A stretch of 26,812 bases of DNA from Sherwoodlollariibacterium sp049275655 (GCA_049275655.1 JBASUY010000054.1:1-26812); one strand, 5' to 3'; positions 17,464-24,607 are shown, numbered from the stretch's first letter. Numbers and translations: made by a program. Notes: generated from the sequence alone by a model not told the origin.

Positions 17464-18279
17464 GTGGAATCCTTAAGAATATACTTAAGAGAGGTCAGGA
17501 ATATACCCCTACTTACGGCAAAGGAAGAGATAACGCTTGCCCGTAGGATAAAAAAAGGCGATGAGCAGGCACGCAAGAAGATGATTAAATCAAACTTGCG
17601 CTTAGTTATCAATATCGCTAAAAGGTATATGCGCTTAGGCACTCCGTTTTTGGATTTAATAGAAGAGGGGAACTTAGGGTTAATGAAGGCAGTTGATAAG
17701 TTTAACCCTAAAAAAGGCTTCCGTTTCTCTACCTATGCTGCCTGGTGGATAAAGCAGGGGATTACCCGCTCGCTCTCTGAGCAGGGTAAGATGATACGCG
17801 TCCCGGTCTATATGAACGAGCTTATCACTAAGTGGCGCAAGACCAAAGAGCGGCTTACGCAAAAATTAAAGAGATCCCCAACTGACTTAGAGATTGCTAA
17901 AAAACTAAAACTCTCCAAAGATAAGATGGAGCAGATAAACTTCTGGATGGGTTCTACAACCTCATCCCTTGATTCTCCCATAGGCGAAGATAGCGAAGGC
18001 AAGGTTTCAGATCTTATTGAAGACGAAACCGCTATCCACCCGGATAGCTCTATTGAACGCATGTTGGATAAAGAGCGCGTGGAGAATCTCCTTGAAATAA
18101 TGAGCGAAAGGGAAAGGGATATCTTGGATATGCGCTTTGGCTTGGCAGATAAAAAACCCCGTACTTTAGCTGAGGTTGCTAAGAGATTTAAGATTTCAAG
18201 GGAAAGGGTCCGTCAAATAGAAGAATCTGCCCTTAAAAAAATCCGCAAGTTCGTTAAGGGGACAAAAGAGGAGATCTAA
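17464..18279 (+). CDS. rpoD: RNA polymerase sigma-70 factor, short RpoD type
   Basis: Promoter-recognition subunit of RNA polymerase. The 271-residue protein has region 1.2 (SLRIYLREVRNIPLLTAKEE) at the very N-terminus, region 2 (NLRLVINIAKRYMRLGTPFL, GNLGLMKAVDKF, FSTYAAWWIKQGITRSL), region 3 (SEQGKMIRVPVYMNELITKW, LDSPIGEDSEGKVSDLIEDE), and region 4 (LSERERDILDMRFGL-like and RTLAEVAKRFKISRERVRQI). Region 1.1 and a long non-conserved insert are missing, so it may be a group-2 sigma or a reduced primary sigma. Its place after glyS-ppdK matches sigA in Firmicutes, minus dnaG. The start is GTG; an in-frame stop lies at 17440 in the repeat array, and there is no Shine-Dalgarno sequence. Confidence 0.88.
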   Translation: MESLRIYLREVRNIPLLTAKEEITLARRIKKGDEQARKKMIKSNLRLVINIAKRYMRLGTPFLDLIEEGNLGLMKAVDKFNPKKGFRFSTYAAWWIKQGITRSLSEQGKMIRVPVYMNELITKWRKTKERLTQKLKRSPTDLEIAKKLKLSKDKMEQINFWMGSTTSSLDSPIGEDSEGKVSDLIEDETAIHPDSSIERMLDKERVENLLEIMSERERDILDMRFGLADKKPRTLAEVAKRFKISRERVRQIEESALKKIRKFVKGTKEEI

Positions 18280-18281
18280 AG

Positions 18282-18815
18282 GTGCCTAAAAAAACAAGCC
18301 TTGAAAAACATATCCGCAGTATCCCTGACTTTCCTAAAAAAGGAATCCTCTTTAGGGATATAACCACCCTAATTCAACACAAAAAAGGCTTTAAAGAGTC
18401 GGTTGACCTTTTGGTAAAAAAGTATAAGGCAAAAAAAATTGACAAGGTCGTTGCAGTTGAGGCGCGCGGCTTTATCTTTGGCGCGGCAGTCGCCTACAAA
18501 TTAGGCGCCGGCTTTGTCCCGGTAAGAAAAAAAGGCAAGCTCCCTTATAAGACTAACTCCGTAACCTATTCCCTAGAATACGGGACAGACACCTTAGAAA
18601 TTCACCAGGATGCAATTAAAAAGAATGAAAGGATTTTAATTGTAGATGACCTTTTAGCCACAGGAGGAACAGTTAAGGCAGTTACAAGACTGATACAAAA
18701 GTTAAAAGGGAAAATAGTCAGTATTGCTTTTGTAATTGAGCTATTTGACTTAAAAGGCAAGGATAAATTAAAAGGTTATGATATTTATTCTTTGATAAAG
18801 TTCCCCGGGCACTGA
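18282..18815 (+). CDS. apt: Adenine phosphoribosyltransferase
   Basis: Purine salvage: adenine + PRPP to AMP + pyrophosphate. The 177-residue protein has normal length. The opening KHIRSIPDFPKKGILFRDIT is typical, followed by VVAVEARGFIFGAAVAYKLG, GFVPVRKKGKLPYKT, SLEYGTDTLEIHQDAI and the PRPP-binding loop ILIVDDLLATGGTVKAV. The start is GTG, 2 bp after the sigma factor stop, with a weak AAAGG within the stop region just upstream. It is probably co-transcribed with the sigma gene and with the tRNA that begins 6 bp after its stop. Confidence 0.96.
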   Translation: MPKKTSLEKHIRSIPDFPKKGILFRDITTLIQHKKGFKESVDLLVKKYKAKKIDKVVAVEARGFIFGAAVAYKLGAGFVPVRKKGKLPYKTNSVTYSLEYGTDTLEIHQDAIKKNERILIVDDLLATGGTVKAVTRLIQKLKGKIVSIAFVIELFDLKGKDKLKGYDIYSLIKFPGH

Positions 18816-18821
18816 TAGATT

Positions 18822-18895
18822 GCGCCTGTAGCTCACTTGGATAGAGCGGGGCTCTCCTAAGGCCTAGGTAGCAGGTTCGACTCCTGCCAGGCGCA
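18822..18895 (+). tRNA. tRNA-Arg (anticodon CCT)
   Basis: A 74-nt cloverleaf: acceptor GCGCCTG/CAGGCGC, D stem GCTC/GAGC, anticodon stem GGGCT/GGCCT (with two G-U pairs), loop CTCCTAA with anticodon CCT at 18856-18858, T stem GCAGG/CCTGC with TTCGACT loop, and discriminator A. It decodes AGG, a common Arg codon in these genes. CCA is not encoded. It lies 6 bp after apt and 9 bp before the next start codon, so it must be cut out of a joint transcript or carry an internal promoter. Confidence 0.95.
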
Positions 18896-18904
18896 TTGAA
18901 TTAT

Positions 18905-19561
18905 ATGTATAACCTACACGCACATACATTTTTAAGTGATGGAGAGTTGCTTCCTTCAGAAGTAGCTGTCCGCTACCAAGCTGCAGGGTATAAGGCAATA
19001 GCTATCACCGACCACGCAGACTATAGCAATATAAAGCCTGCGTCTAAAGCAGTTTTAGAGTTTGTCCGCAAATGGCCAAAGGACTCAAAGATTACTGTCC
19101 TTTCAGGAATAGAGTTAACTCATCTGCCTTTACAGCAATTTAAGCCCTTAACAGCCTTGGCAAGAAAATTAGGGGTAGAAGTTATAATTGCTCACGGAGA
19201 AACCCCTGTAGAGCCGATTGTTACAGGCACAAATCACTTTGCCCTCTTATCAGATATTGATATCTTAGCTCACCCCGGCTTAATTACTGATGAAGATACC
19301 CAACTTGCCGCAGAAAGGGGAATATTCCTTGAGATTACTAGCAGGCACGGCCATTCTCAAACCAATGAACACGTTGTAAAGCAGGCAAGAAAGTTTAACG
19401 CTAAGTTAATCCTTAATAATGACAGCCACGCCCCGGAAGATATCATCGCTCCTGAAAAACTAAAAGAAGTTGGCTTAAAAAGTGGCTTGACTGAAGAAGA
19501 GATAGATAGGATAATAAAAGATACTGAAAGCTTAATTAGAAAAAAGCGGAGGCAGATATGA
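18905..19561 (+). CDS. PHP-domain metal-dependent phosphoesterase
   Basis: Putative phosphohydrolase of the PHP family, like histidinol phosphatase or YcdX-type enzymes. The 218-residue protein carries the metal-binding motifs NLHAHTFLSDGE (HxH), ITDHAD, SGIELTHL, IIAHGETPVEP, DILAHPG and LNNDSHAPEDI (DxH). The substrate is unknown and no his genes are nearby. ATG 18905 is preferred; TTG 18896, directly at the tRNA end, would add three residues. There is no Shine-Dalgarno sequence. Processing of the tRNA 3' end would leave a 9-nt leader. It overlaps the next gene by 4 bp (ATGA). Confidence 0.88.
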   Translation: MYNLHAHTFLSDGELLPSEVAVRYQAAGYKAIAITDHADYSNIKPASKAVLEFVRKWPKDSKITVLSGIELTHLPLQQFKPLTALARKLGVEVIIAHGETPVEPIVTGTNHFALLSDIDILAHPGLITDEDTQLAAERGIFLEITSRHGHSQTNEHVVKQARKFNAKLILNNDSHAPEDIIAPEKLKEVGLKSGLTEEEIDRIIKDTESLIRKKRRQI

Positions 19562-20034
19562 AAAAAAGTTTTTCCCTGACTACTAGCTACTGGCTACTAG
19601 CTACTTTCTCCCTACTTATCATAAGTGGGTGTGCAACTACAGATAATAGCGACTTTAAATCTTCCGGCTCAGTAGCTCCCCTTAAAACTCAGGCAATCTT
19701 AAAATTTAGTGATGTCCCGGTCCCTGTTGGCTTAAAACCCTTGCCCCTTGAATCCTACTCCTTTGAATCTTCAGGTGTGCGCGTAGGGGTATTAAAATAT
19801 ATAGGCAAGGCAAACCCGGATCAGGTAATTACCTTTTATAAAGACCAGATGCCGATGTACAACTGGTATTTAGTCAATATTATTGAATACGGCCAGAGGT
19901 TGCTTAACTTTGAACGGGAAGGGGAGTCTTGTATAATCTCCATACAGCCAAAAGGAAGCACTATACTTTTAACCGTATCCTTAGGCCCTAAGCCACAAAC
20001 ACCTATAAGAAAGAGCCGCCAAACACTCCACTAA
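19558..20034 (+). CDS. Uncharacterised lipoprotein
   Basis: A 158-residue protein I do not recognise by family. It has a lipoprotein signal peptide with hydrophobic core SYWLLATFSLLII and lipobox ISGC (Cys25). The mature part has an extended linker and then a compact alpha/beta-looking domain (about 60-150; GVRVGVLKYIGKANPDQVI, FYKDQMPMYNWYLVNI, ESCIISIQPKG, ILLTVSLGPK). GCGGAGG lies before the ATG, which overlaps the PHP gene stop. Bases 19578-19605, which encode part of the signal peptide, are a 4 x 7 bp repeat array identical in type to non-coding arrays nearby. Confidence 0.8.
   Translation: MKKSFSLTTSYWLLATFSLLIISGCATTDNSDFKSSGSVAPLKTQAILKFSDVPVPVGLKPLPLESYSFESSGVRVGVLKYIGKANPDQVITFYKDQMPMYNWYLVNIIEYGQRLLNFEREGESCIISIQPKGSTILLTVSLGPKPQTPIRKSRQTLH
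19578..19605 (+). repeat. Heptamer array A1 (4 x RRCTACT), inside a signal peptide
   Basis: Four joined 7-bp units, GACTACT, AGCTACT, GGCTACT and AGCTACT, with a fixed core CTACT. They lie inside the lipoprotein gene and encode TTSYWLLAT of its signal peptide. The same units occur at 20038 and 23015. Confidence 0.88.
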
Positions 20035-20037
20035 CCT

Positions 20038-20065
20038 AGATACTGACTACTGGCTATTGGCTACT
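20038..20065 (+). repeat. Heptamer array A2 (4 units), intergenic
   Basis: Units AGATACT, GACTACT, GGCTATT and GGCTACT, starting 3 bp after the lipoprotein stop codon and ending 17 bp before the porin -35 box. Like arrays A1 and A3 it is 28 bp long. Confidence 0.8.
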
Positions 20066-20081
20066 TTCTACAAAAAATCTC

Positions 20082-20110
20082 TTGACAAGTCTCCCCACAT
20101 ATGATAAAAA
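20082..20110 (+). promoter_or_regulatory. Predicted promoter of the porin-like gene
   Basis: TTGACA at 20082-20087 is a consensus -35 box, with a weaker TAAAAA at 20105-20110 after 17 bp. Alternative -10 elements (TATGAT, GATAAT) lie nearby at poor spacing. The leader would be about 80 nt, the longest in the window; I see no clear riboswitch fold in it. Confidence 0.5.
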
Positions 20111-20198
20111 GGTTGATAATACTTACACAGTAGGTGTATTTATATAGATTATACAGGTTTAAGATTTTACTAAGAACAAAACAAAGGAGGGAACAAAA

Positions 20199-21554
20199 AT
20201 GGGAAGACGTTTAATTGTAGTTTTATCACTAGCCTTAGCAGTTGGCATTGCTTTTAGCCCTGCTTTTGCTGAAGTGCAGAACGTCAAGGTAAGCGGTGAC
20301 CTAAACATGTTTGGAGCAATCCGTAATAACTTTGACTTAACTCGTGGCCCAAAAGGCAATACCCGTAACGATGATGAGAGCTTCTTTGCCACACAAACTC
20401 GTGTCAGAGTAGATGCAGACCTTACGGATAATGTATCCGCGGTAGTTAGGTTGGTTAACGAGAGGAGATGGGATAGCGATAATAATACTAACATTGACTT
20501 GGATTTAGCTTATGTTGGTTTAAAAGAATTCCTCTATTCTCCATTATCTCTTACTATTGGTCGTCAAGAGTTAGTCTATGGAAATAAGCTTATACTAGCC
20601 AAGAGGAGTAGAGAGAATGCCCCCAATGGCATACCTTCAGACCTAAGTATAAGAAAATCCTTTGATGCAATTAAGGCAGTCCTTAACTATGATCCATTAG
20701 TAGTTGATTTAATTTATGCTAAGATTAGTGAATGGGTTGCTGATACTTCACCCTCTATTAGAGGTGTTAAAAATGATGCTAACCTCTTTGGAGTTTATGC
20801 TTCTTATGATGTAAATAGAAAACTTAAAGCAGATGTTTATGGGTTTTACAGGCACGATAGAAATAAAAATGCTCTTAAAGCCTTTCCTAATGATAGCCGT
20901 AAAGATGATACCTTATATACTTTAGGTACATTGATTTCTGCTACCCCAATAGAGAACCTAAAGACATCTTTAGAAGCTGCTATTCAGTTAGGTACGAATA
21001 GGAAAGATTCAGCAAGCCAAGATTCTGATAATAGTAGAAAAGCTTGGGCATTACAAGCAATGGCTGATTATACTTTAAGTAATGTAAAGTTTACTCCTAC
21101 TATCGGAGCATCCTTTACCCATTTAAGCGGTGATAAGGGTGGCCAGAATGGAAAGAGGGCTTGGGATCCAATGTATCAAGACCAAACGCTTAATAATATC
21201 ACCAAGGCAATAATTCCTTTTACAAACTTAAATGTGATTAACCTAAAAGGAAGCATGAAGCCAACTGATGATATTACCTTATGCGCTAATTTTGGCTTTT
21301 ATATGAGAGACAAGAAGAGCGAAGTAAATATGCTAAGCCCGAATGAGGATAGTGAAAGTAAACCTTACGGAGAATATGCTATGACCGGTAAAAAATACTT
21401 AGGCAATGCATTAGACCTTACTGCTACCTATGATTATACTGAGGATGTTCAGTTTGGTTTAACTGCCGGATGGTTTATACCGGGCAAAGCGTTTGATGAA
21501 TCTAATCGCCGCACAGCATCTCAGGTAATTGGTTCAATGAAAGTAACATTCTAA
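20199..21554 (+). CDS. Outer-membrane beta-barrel porin, alginate-export-like
   Basis: A 451-residue secreted protein with a Sec signal peptide (1-24, cleavage after AFA), then many alternating-residue beta strands and a terminal Phe (VIGSMKVTF), the usual sorting signal for outer-membrane barrels. The segment YSPLSLTIGRQELVYGNKLI followed by SFDAIKAVLNYDPLVVDLIY resembles the alginate-export/porin-like family; the substrate is unknown. It has a strong AAAGGAGGG ribosome binding site, its own promoter and a strong terminator. Third codon positions are richer in T than in the neighbours, which fits high expression. Its presence shows the cell has an outer membrane. Confidence 0.82.
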   Translation: MGRRLIVVLSLALAVGIAFSPAFAEVQNVKVSGDLNMFGAIRNNFDLTRGPKGNTRNDDESFFATQTRVRVDADLTDNVSAVVRLVNERRWDSDNNTNIDLDLAYVGLKEFLYSPLSLTIGRQELVYGNKLILAKRSRENAPNGIPSDLSIRKSFDAIKAVLNYDPLVVDLIYAKISEWVADTSPSIRGVKNDANLFGVYASYDVNRKLKADVYGFYRHDRNKNALKAFPNDSRKDDTLYTLGTLISATPIENLKTSLEAAIQLGTNRKDSASQDSDNSRKAWALQAMADYTLSNVKFTPTIGASFTHLSGDKGGQNGKRAWDPMYQDQTLNNITKAIIPFTNLNVINLKGSMKPTDDITLCANFGFYMRDKKSEVNMLSPNEDSESKPYGEYAMTGKKYLGNALDLTATYDYTEDVQFGLTAGWFIPGKAFDESNRRTASQVIGSMKVTF

Positions 21555-21574
21555 GCAATTAATGTAATAACCTA

Positions 21575-21606
21575 AACCCTCGGGGAGCAATCCCCGAGGG
21601 TTTTTT
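21575..21606 (+). terminator. Rho-independent terminator after the porin gene
   Basis: A 9-bp perfect stem (CCTCGGGGA at 21579-21587, TCCCCGAGG at 21592-21600) with loop GCAA, followed by six T, with an A run before the stem. It separates the porin unit from the AbiE pair. Confidence 0.93.
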
Positions 21607-21611
21607 ATTTC

Positions 21612-21639
21612 TTGACTTTTTTAAGATTTATAGTAAATT
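21612..21639 (+). promoter_or_regulatory. Predicted promoter of the abiE pair
   Basis: TTGACT (21612-21617) and TAAATT (21634-21639) with a 16-bp spacer. The start of transcription would fall at or within a base or two of the ATG at 21646, giving a leaderless mRNA. Confidence 0.5.
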
Positions 21640-21658
21640 AGCATTATGGCTAAATTAG
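21634..21658 (+). promoter_or_regulatory. Candidate AbiEi operator
   Basis: TAAATTAG occurs twice (21634-21641 and 21651-21658) around the start codon, and an inverted pair TTAGC/GCTAA (21638-21642, 21649-21653) overlaps it. The site covers the predicted -10 box and ATG. AbiEi antitoxins are known to repress their own promoters, so this is a plausible but unproven operator. Confidence 0.35.
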
Positions 21659-22251
21659 TGAATTGGCATAGGTTTGAAAACTCCCTCAAAGAAAAGGGGC
21701 AAATTATCTTTACCCCTCTTGATATCCGGCGCATATTAAAGATAAGCAAGGTCTCTGCTACTTTTCTTATCCACCGCTATGCAAAGAAGGGTTTTATACA
21801 GCGGCTTAAAAGAGGGGTTTATTCTTTTCCGGATACCTCAATACCGGATGTCTATCTTGCCAATAAATTATACGCGCCTTCTTATGTCTCCTTAGAGTTT
21901 GCCTTGTCTTTTTACCGTATAATTCCTGAAGTAACCTATGAAATTACCTCTGTAACCACAAAGCCTACGCGTAAATTTAGCGCGCAGGATAAAATATTTT
22001 CATTCCGTAAGATTAAAAAAGAGGCCTTTGGCGGATATTACCTATTGCGCAAAGAGGGGATAAACGGCTTAATTGCTGAACCGGAAAAAGCCCTTGTTGA
22101 CCTACTCTATCTTTCTTTGCGCAGTAAAAAGAAGAAGGGCTTTCTTTTAAGGATTAATAGGCAACTACTAAACGTAAATAAGGCCTTGCGTTACGCAAAA
22201 CTTTTTAAAGATAAAAAACTTACCCCCCTAATAAAGGAATTATTTAAATGA
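21646..22251 (+). CDS. AbiEi-like antitoxin / transcriptional regulator
   Basis: Predicted antitoxin of an AbiE (type IV) toxin-antitoxin pair. The 201-residue protein has an N-terminal winged-helix region (about 12-65): IIFTPLDIRRILKISKVSAT, then FLIHRYAKKGFIQRLKRGVY with the basic wing. It is followed by the family segment VYLANKLYAPSYVSLEFALS and GINGLIAEPEKALVDLLYLS. The 4-bp overlap (ATGA) with the nucleotidyltransferase gene is the usual arrangement. There is no Shine-Dalgarno sequence, and its promoter is independent of the porin unit. Some AbiEi/AbiEii-like pairs are chromosomal with unclear roles; phage defence is possible, not shown. Confidence 0.85.
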   Translation: MAKLVNWHRFENSLKEKGQIIFTPLDIRRILKISKVSATFLIHRYAKKGFIQRLKRGVYSFPDTSIPDVYLANKLYAPSYVSLEFALSFYRIIPEVTYEITSVTTKPTRKFSAQDKIFSFRKIKKEAFGGYYLLRKEGINGLIAEPEKALVDLLYLSLRSKKKKGFLLRINRQLLNVNKALRYAKLFKDKKLTPLIKELFK

Positions 22252-23009
22252 TTGCCAAAGAGTCAATAAAAAAATTATCCCTTCTACTGCGCACGGCAGA
22301 GTTTCCGAATGTAGTACGCGAATACTTTCAGCATCTTTTTCTTAGCTATCTCTATAGCTTAGAGGGCTCTGAAAAGATGCTCTTTAAAGGAGGGACTGCC
22401 TTAAGGATTATCTATGGCAGCATGCGCTTCTCAGAGGATTTAGATTTTTCTCTTTTTGCCATTAAGCCCTACAACCAAAAAAAGTTTATAGAGGATTTAA
22501 TCAGCGCTTCTTTAAAAAAAATAGAGCGGGCAGGAATTAATGTTGAATTAGGGAAAAACCCGAATAAGACCTCCGAAGGGTATTATTTAGATGCCTCTTT
22601 TAATATTTACGATTATCCTAAAACCTCTATCGCCATAAATGTCTCTTGCCGTAAGGAGAAGAAAATAGAAGGGGAGGTTGATAGCATTGTAAGCGACTTT
22701 ATCCCTGTTTATAACCTTCTTCACCTTCCCCAAGAGGAATTAGTAGATGAAAAGGTCTTTGGCGCCTTGCTTAACCGCTTTAAGCCGCGTGATTTTTATG
22801 ACCTTTATTTTATCATGCGAAAGGGTATCCTTACTTTAAGCCAAAAATCACGCTTAAATAAAAAGAAAGAAGAAGTTATAAAAGCCGCGGGAAAGATTGA
22901 TTTTTCTTCTGAGTTGTCTGTATTTTTGCCTCAGGACCAACAAAATATAATTAAGAATTTTAAAAATATTTTAACTAATGAACTAAACCGCCAGTTAAGC
23001 AGCCCCTAA
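22248..23009 (+). CDS. AbiEii-like nucleotidyltransferase toxin
   Basis: Predicted toxin partner, a nucleotidyltransferase of the AbiEii/DUF1814 family; related toxins (MenT, AbiEii) modify RNA or inhibit growth. The 253-residue protein has motif 1 FKGGTALRIIYG, the metal-binding motif RFSEDLDFSLF (DLD), and the C-terminal family motif FGALLNRFKPRDFYDLYFIM with the conserved Lys/Arg-Asp region. The active-site residues look intact. The start overlaps the antitoxin gene, with AAAGGA about 10 bp upstream. It ends where heptamer array A3 begins, before the GH57 gene. Confidence 0.88.
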   Translation: MIAKESIKKLSLLLRTAEFPNVVREYFQHLFLSYLYSLEGSEKMLFKGGTALRIIYGSMRFSEDLDFSLFAIKPYNQKKFIEDLISASLKKIERAGINVELGKNPNKTSEGYYLDASFNIYDYPKTSIAINVSCRKEKKIEGEVDSIVSDFIPVYNLLHLPQEELVDEKVFGALLNRFKPRDFYDLYFIMRKGILTLSQKSRLNKKKEEVIKAAGKIDFSSELSVFLPQDQQNIIKNFKNILTNELNRQLSSP

Positions 23010-23014
23010 CACCT

Positions 23015-23042
23015 AACTACTGACTACTGGCTACTAACTACT
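23015..23042 (+). repeat. Heptamer array A3 (4 x RRCTACT), intergenic
   Basis: Units AACTACT, GACTACT, GGCTACT and AACTACT fill the 36-bp gap between the AbiEii gene and the GH57 gene, ending 3 bp before the GH57 ATG. Same length and units as A1 and A2. Confidence 0.88.
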
Positions 23043-23045
23043 ATC

Positions 23046-24596
23046 ATGCTACACTTATCACTCATTTTTCACATGCACCAACCCTATTACAAGAACCTCT
23101 TAACAGAAGAGAGTCATCTGCCTTGGGTGCGGCTACACGGGACAAAAGACTACCTTGATATGCTTGAGGTAATAACTAACTACCCAAAGATTCGCGCTAC
23201 CTTTAATATCGTCCCTTCCTTAATTGAGCAGATAGAAGATTATGCTAACGAAACAGTAAAAGATACCTTCTTAGAGCTCTCTTATAAAAAGGCAATAGAC
23301 TTAACTTCTGAAGATAAGGAGTTTTTACTTAAGAACTTTTTTTCCATAAATAAAGACCGGGTAATCTCGCTCTTTCCGCGCTATTATGAGCTTTATTTTA
23401 AGAAGCAGAAATCTCTAAGCTTTGATGCGCAGGATTTCCTTGACTTACAAACCCTCTTTAACTTAGCCTGGATAGACCCCCTATACAGAGAAAGGCATGA
23501 ACCCTTAAAACACGCAGTAAAAAAAGCCCGCTACTTTACTGAAGAAGAAAAGCGCGCAGTTTTAGATACCCAGACAAGCATACTAAAAGATATACTCCCA
23601 GCTTACAAAAGGGCAGGGGAGAGTGGGCAAATAGAGTTTAGCGTAACCCCTTATTATCACCCTATACTTCCGCTCTTAGTCACTACCAACGCGGCAAAAG
23701 AGGCAAACCTACGTTCGCGCCTGCCAAAAAAAGAGTTTAAATACCCGCTTGATGCTAAGGCGCACATAGAAAGCGCAGTTAACTTCTACAAAGAGCGCTT
23801 AGGATGGAGCCCTCTTGGTATGTGGCCATCTGAAGAGGCAGTAAGCGAAAAGATACTCCCCTATATAATTGAATCCGGTATAAATTGGATAGTTACTGAT
23901 GAATCTATCCTCTTTAAATCCCTAAACAAAAAAAAGAGGGACAGCCACCTTTTATACCAACCCTACACCTTAAAAAGAAAAGAAGGCTCCTTAAATATAA
24001 TCTTTCGCGATACAAGCCTCTCTGATTTAATCGGCTTTGTCTATCATAACTGGGATGGTAAAACTGCCGCAACTGACTTTATCAACCATTTAGATAATAT
24101 AAATAAAGCCTTTAAGGATAAAGACCTGTTAGTTGTCGTTGCTATGGACGGAGAAAACGCCTGGGAATACTTTGCCAATGACGGGCATTACTTTCTAAAT
24201 GAGCTTTATAGCCAATTATCAGACTCAAAAACAATTAAAACTACAACCGTTTCAGAATACCTTAAAAACAACACTCCTAAATCAAATATAAAACACCTAT
24301 CCAGCGGCTCCTGGATCTACGGCAATTTTGATAAGTGGATGAATAACGATTTAAAGACTCAATCCTGGGACTGGCTCCTTGATGCGCGTAAAGCAGTTGA
24401 AGAAGCAGAAAAAACCCAAGACTTTAACGAAAAGACAAAGAAGTTAATTCTAAAACAACTCCACATAGCTGAAGGAAGCGACTGGTTTTGGTGGGCAGGG
24501 GAGGACCCTGACGGCTCATTTAACCGCCTATACCAGATGCACTTAAAAAATCTTTATAAACTACTTCAAAAAAATCCTCCTAATTACCTTTTATAA
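23046..24596 (+). CDS. Glycoside hydrolase family 57 enzyme
   Basis: Predicted cytoplasmic alpha-glucan-acting enzyme (amylase, glucanotransferase or branching type) of GH57; no signal peptide. The 516-residue protein opens with LIFHMHQPYY, the HxHQP signature of conserved region 1. GMWPSEEAVSEKILPYI carries the candidate nucleophile Glu263, and VVAMDGENAWEYF carries the candidate acid/base Asp368. Near the C-terminus is a tryptophan-rich SDWFWWAGEDPDG, common in this family. Exact specificity cannot be read from sequence. There is no Shine-Dalgarno sequence; heptamer array A3 occupies the leader. The CBM48-bearing ParA two genes on suggests a link to glycogen or similar alpha-glucan. Confidence 0.9.
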   Translation: MLHLSLIFHMHQPYYKNLLTEESHLPWVRLHGTKDYLDMLEVITNYPKIRATFNIVPSLIEQIEDYANETVKDTFLELSYKKAIDLTSEDKEFLLKNFFSINKDRVISLFPRYYELYFKKQKSLSFDAQDFLDLQTLFNLAWIDPLYRERHEPLKHAVKKARYFTEEEKRAVLDTQTSILKDILPAYKRAGESGQIEFSVTPYYHPILPLLVTTNAAKEANLRSRLPKKEFKYPLDAKAHIESAVNFYKERLGWSPLGMWPSEEAVSEKILPYIIESGINWIVTDESILFKSLNKKKRDSHLLYQPYTLKRKEGSLNIIFRDTSLSDLIGFVYHNWDGKTAATDFINHLDNINKAFKDKDLLVVVAMDGENAWEYFANDGHYFLNELYSQLSDSKTIKTTTVSEYLKNNTPKSNIKHLSSGSWIYGNFDKWMNNDLKTQSWDWLLDARKAVEEAEKTQDFNEKTKKLILKQLHIAEGSDWFWWAGEDPDGSFNRLYQMHLKNLYKLLQKNPPNYLL

Positions 24597-24607
24597 CCGC
24601 TAAACTC

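Noticed and set aside
17292..17642. Minus-strand 116-codon frame rich in Leu/Val/Cys that looks like a membrane protein
   Set aside because: It is the antisense reading of the octamer array plus the ends of ppdK and the sigma gene; its composition comes from the repeat.
20111..20198. Riboswitch in the porin leader
   Set aside because: The roughly 80-nt leader is A/T-rich and shows no recognisable conserved core or stable stem.
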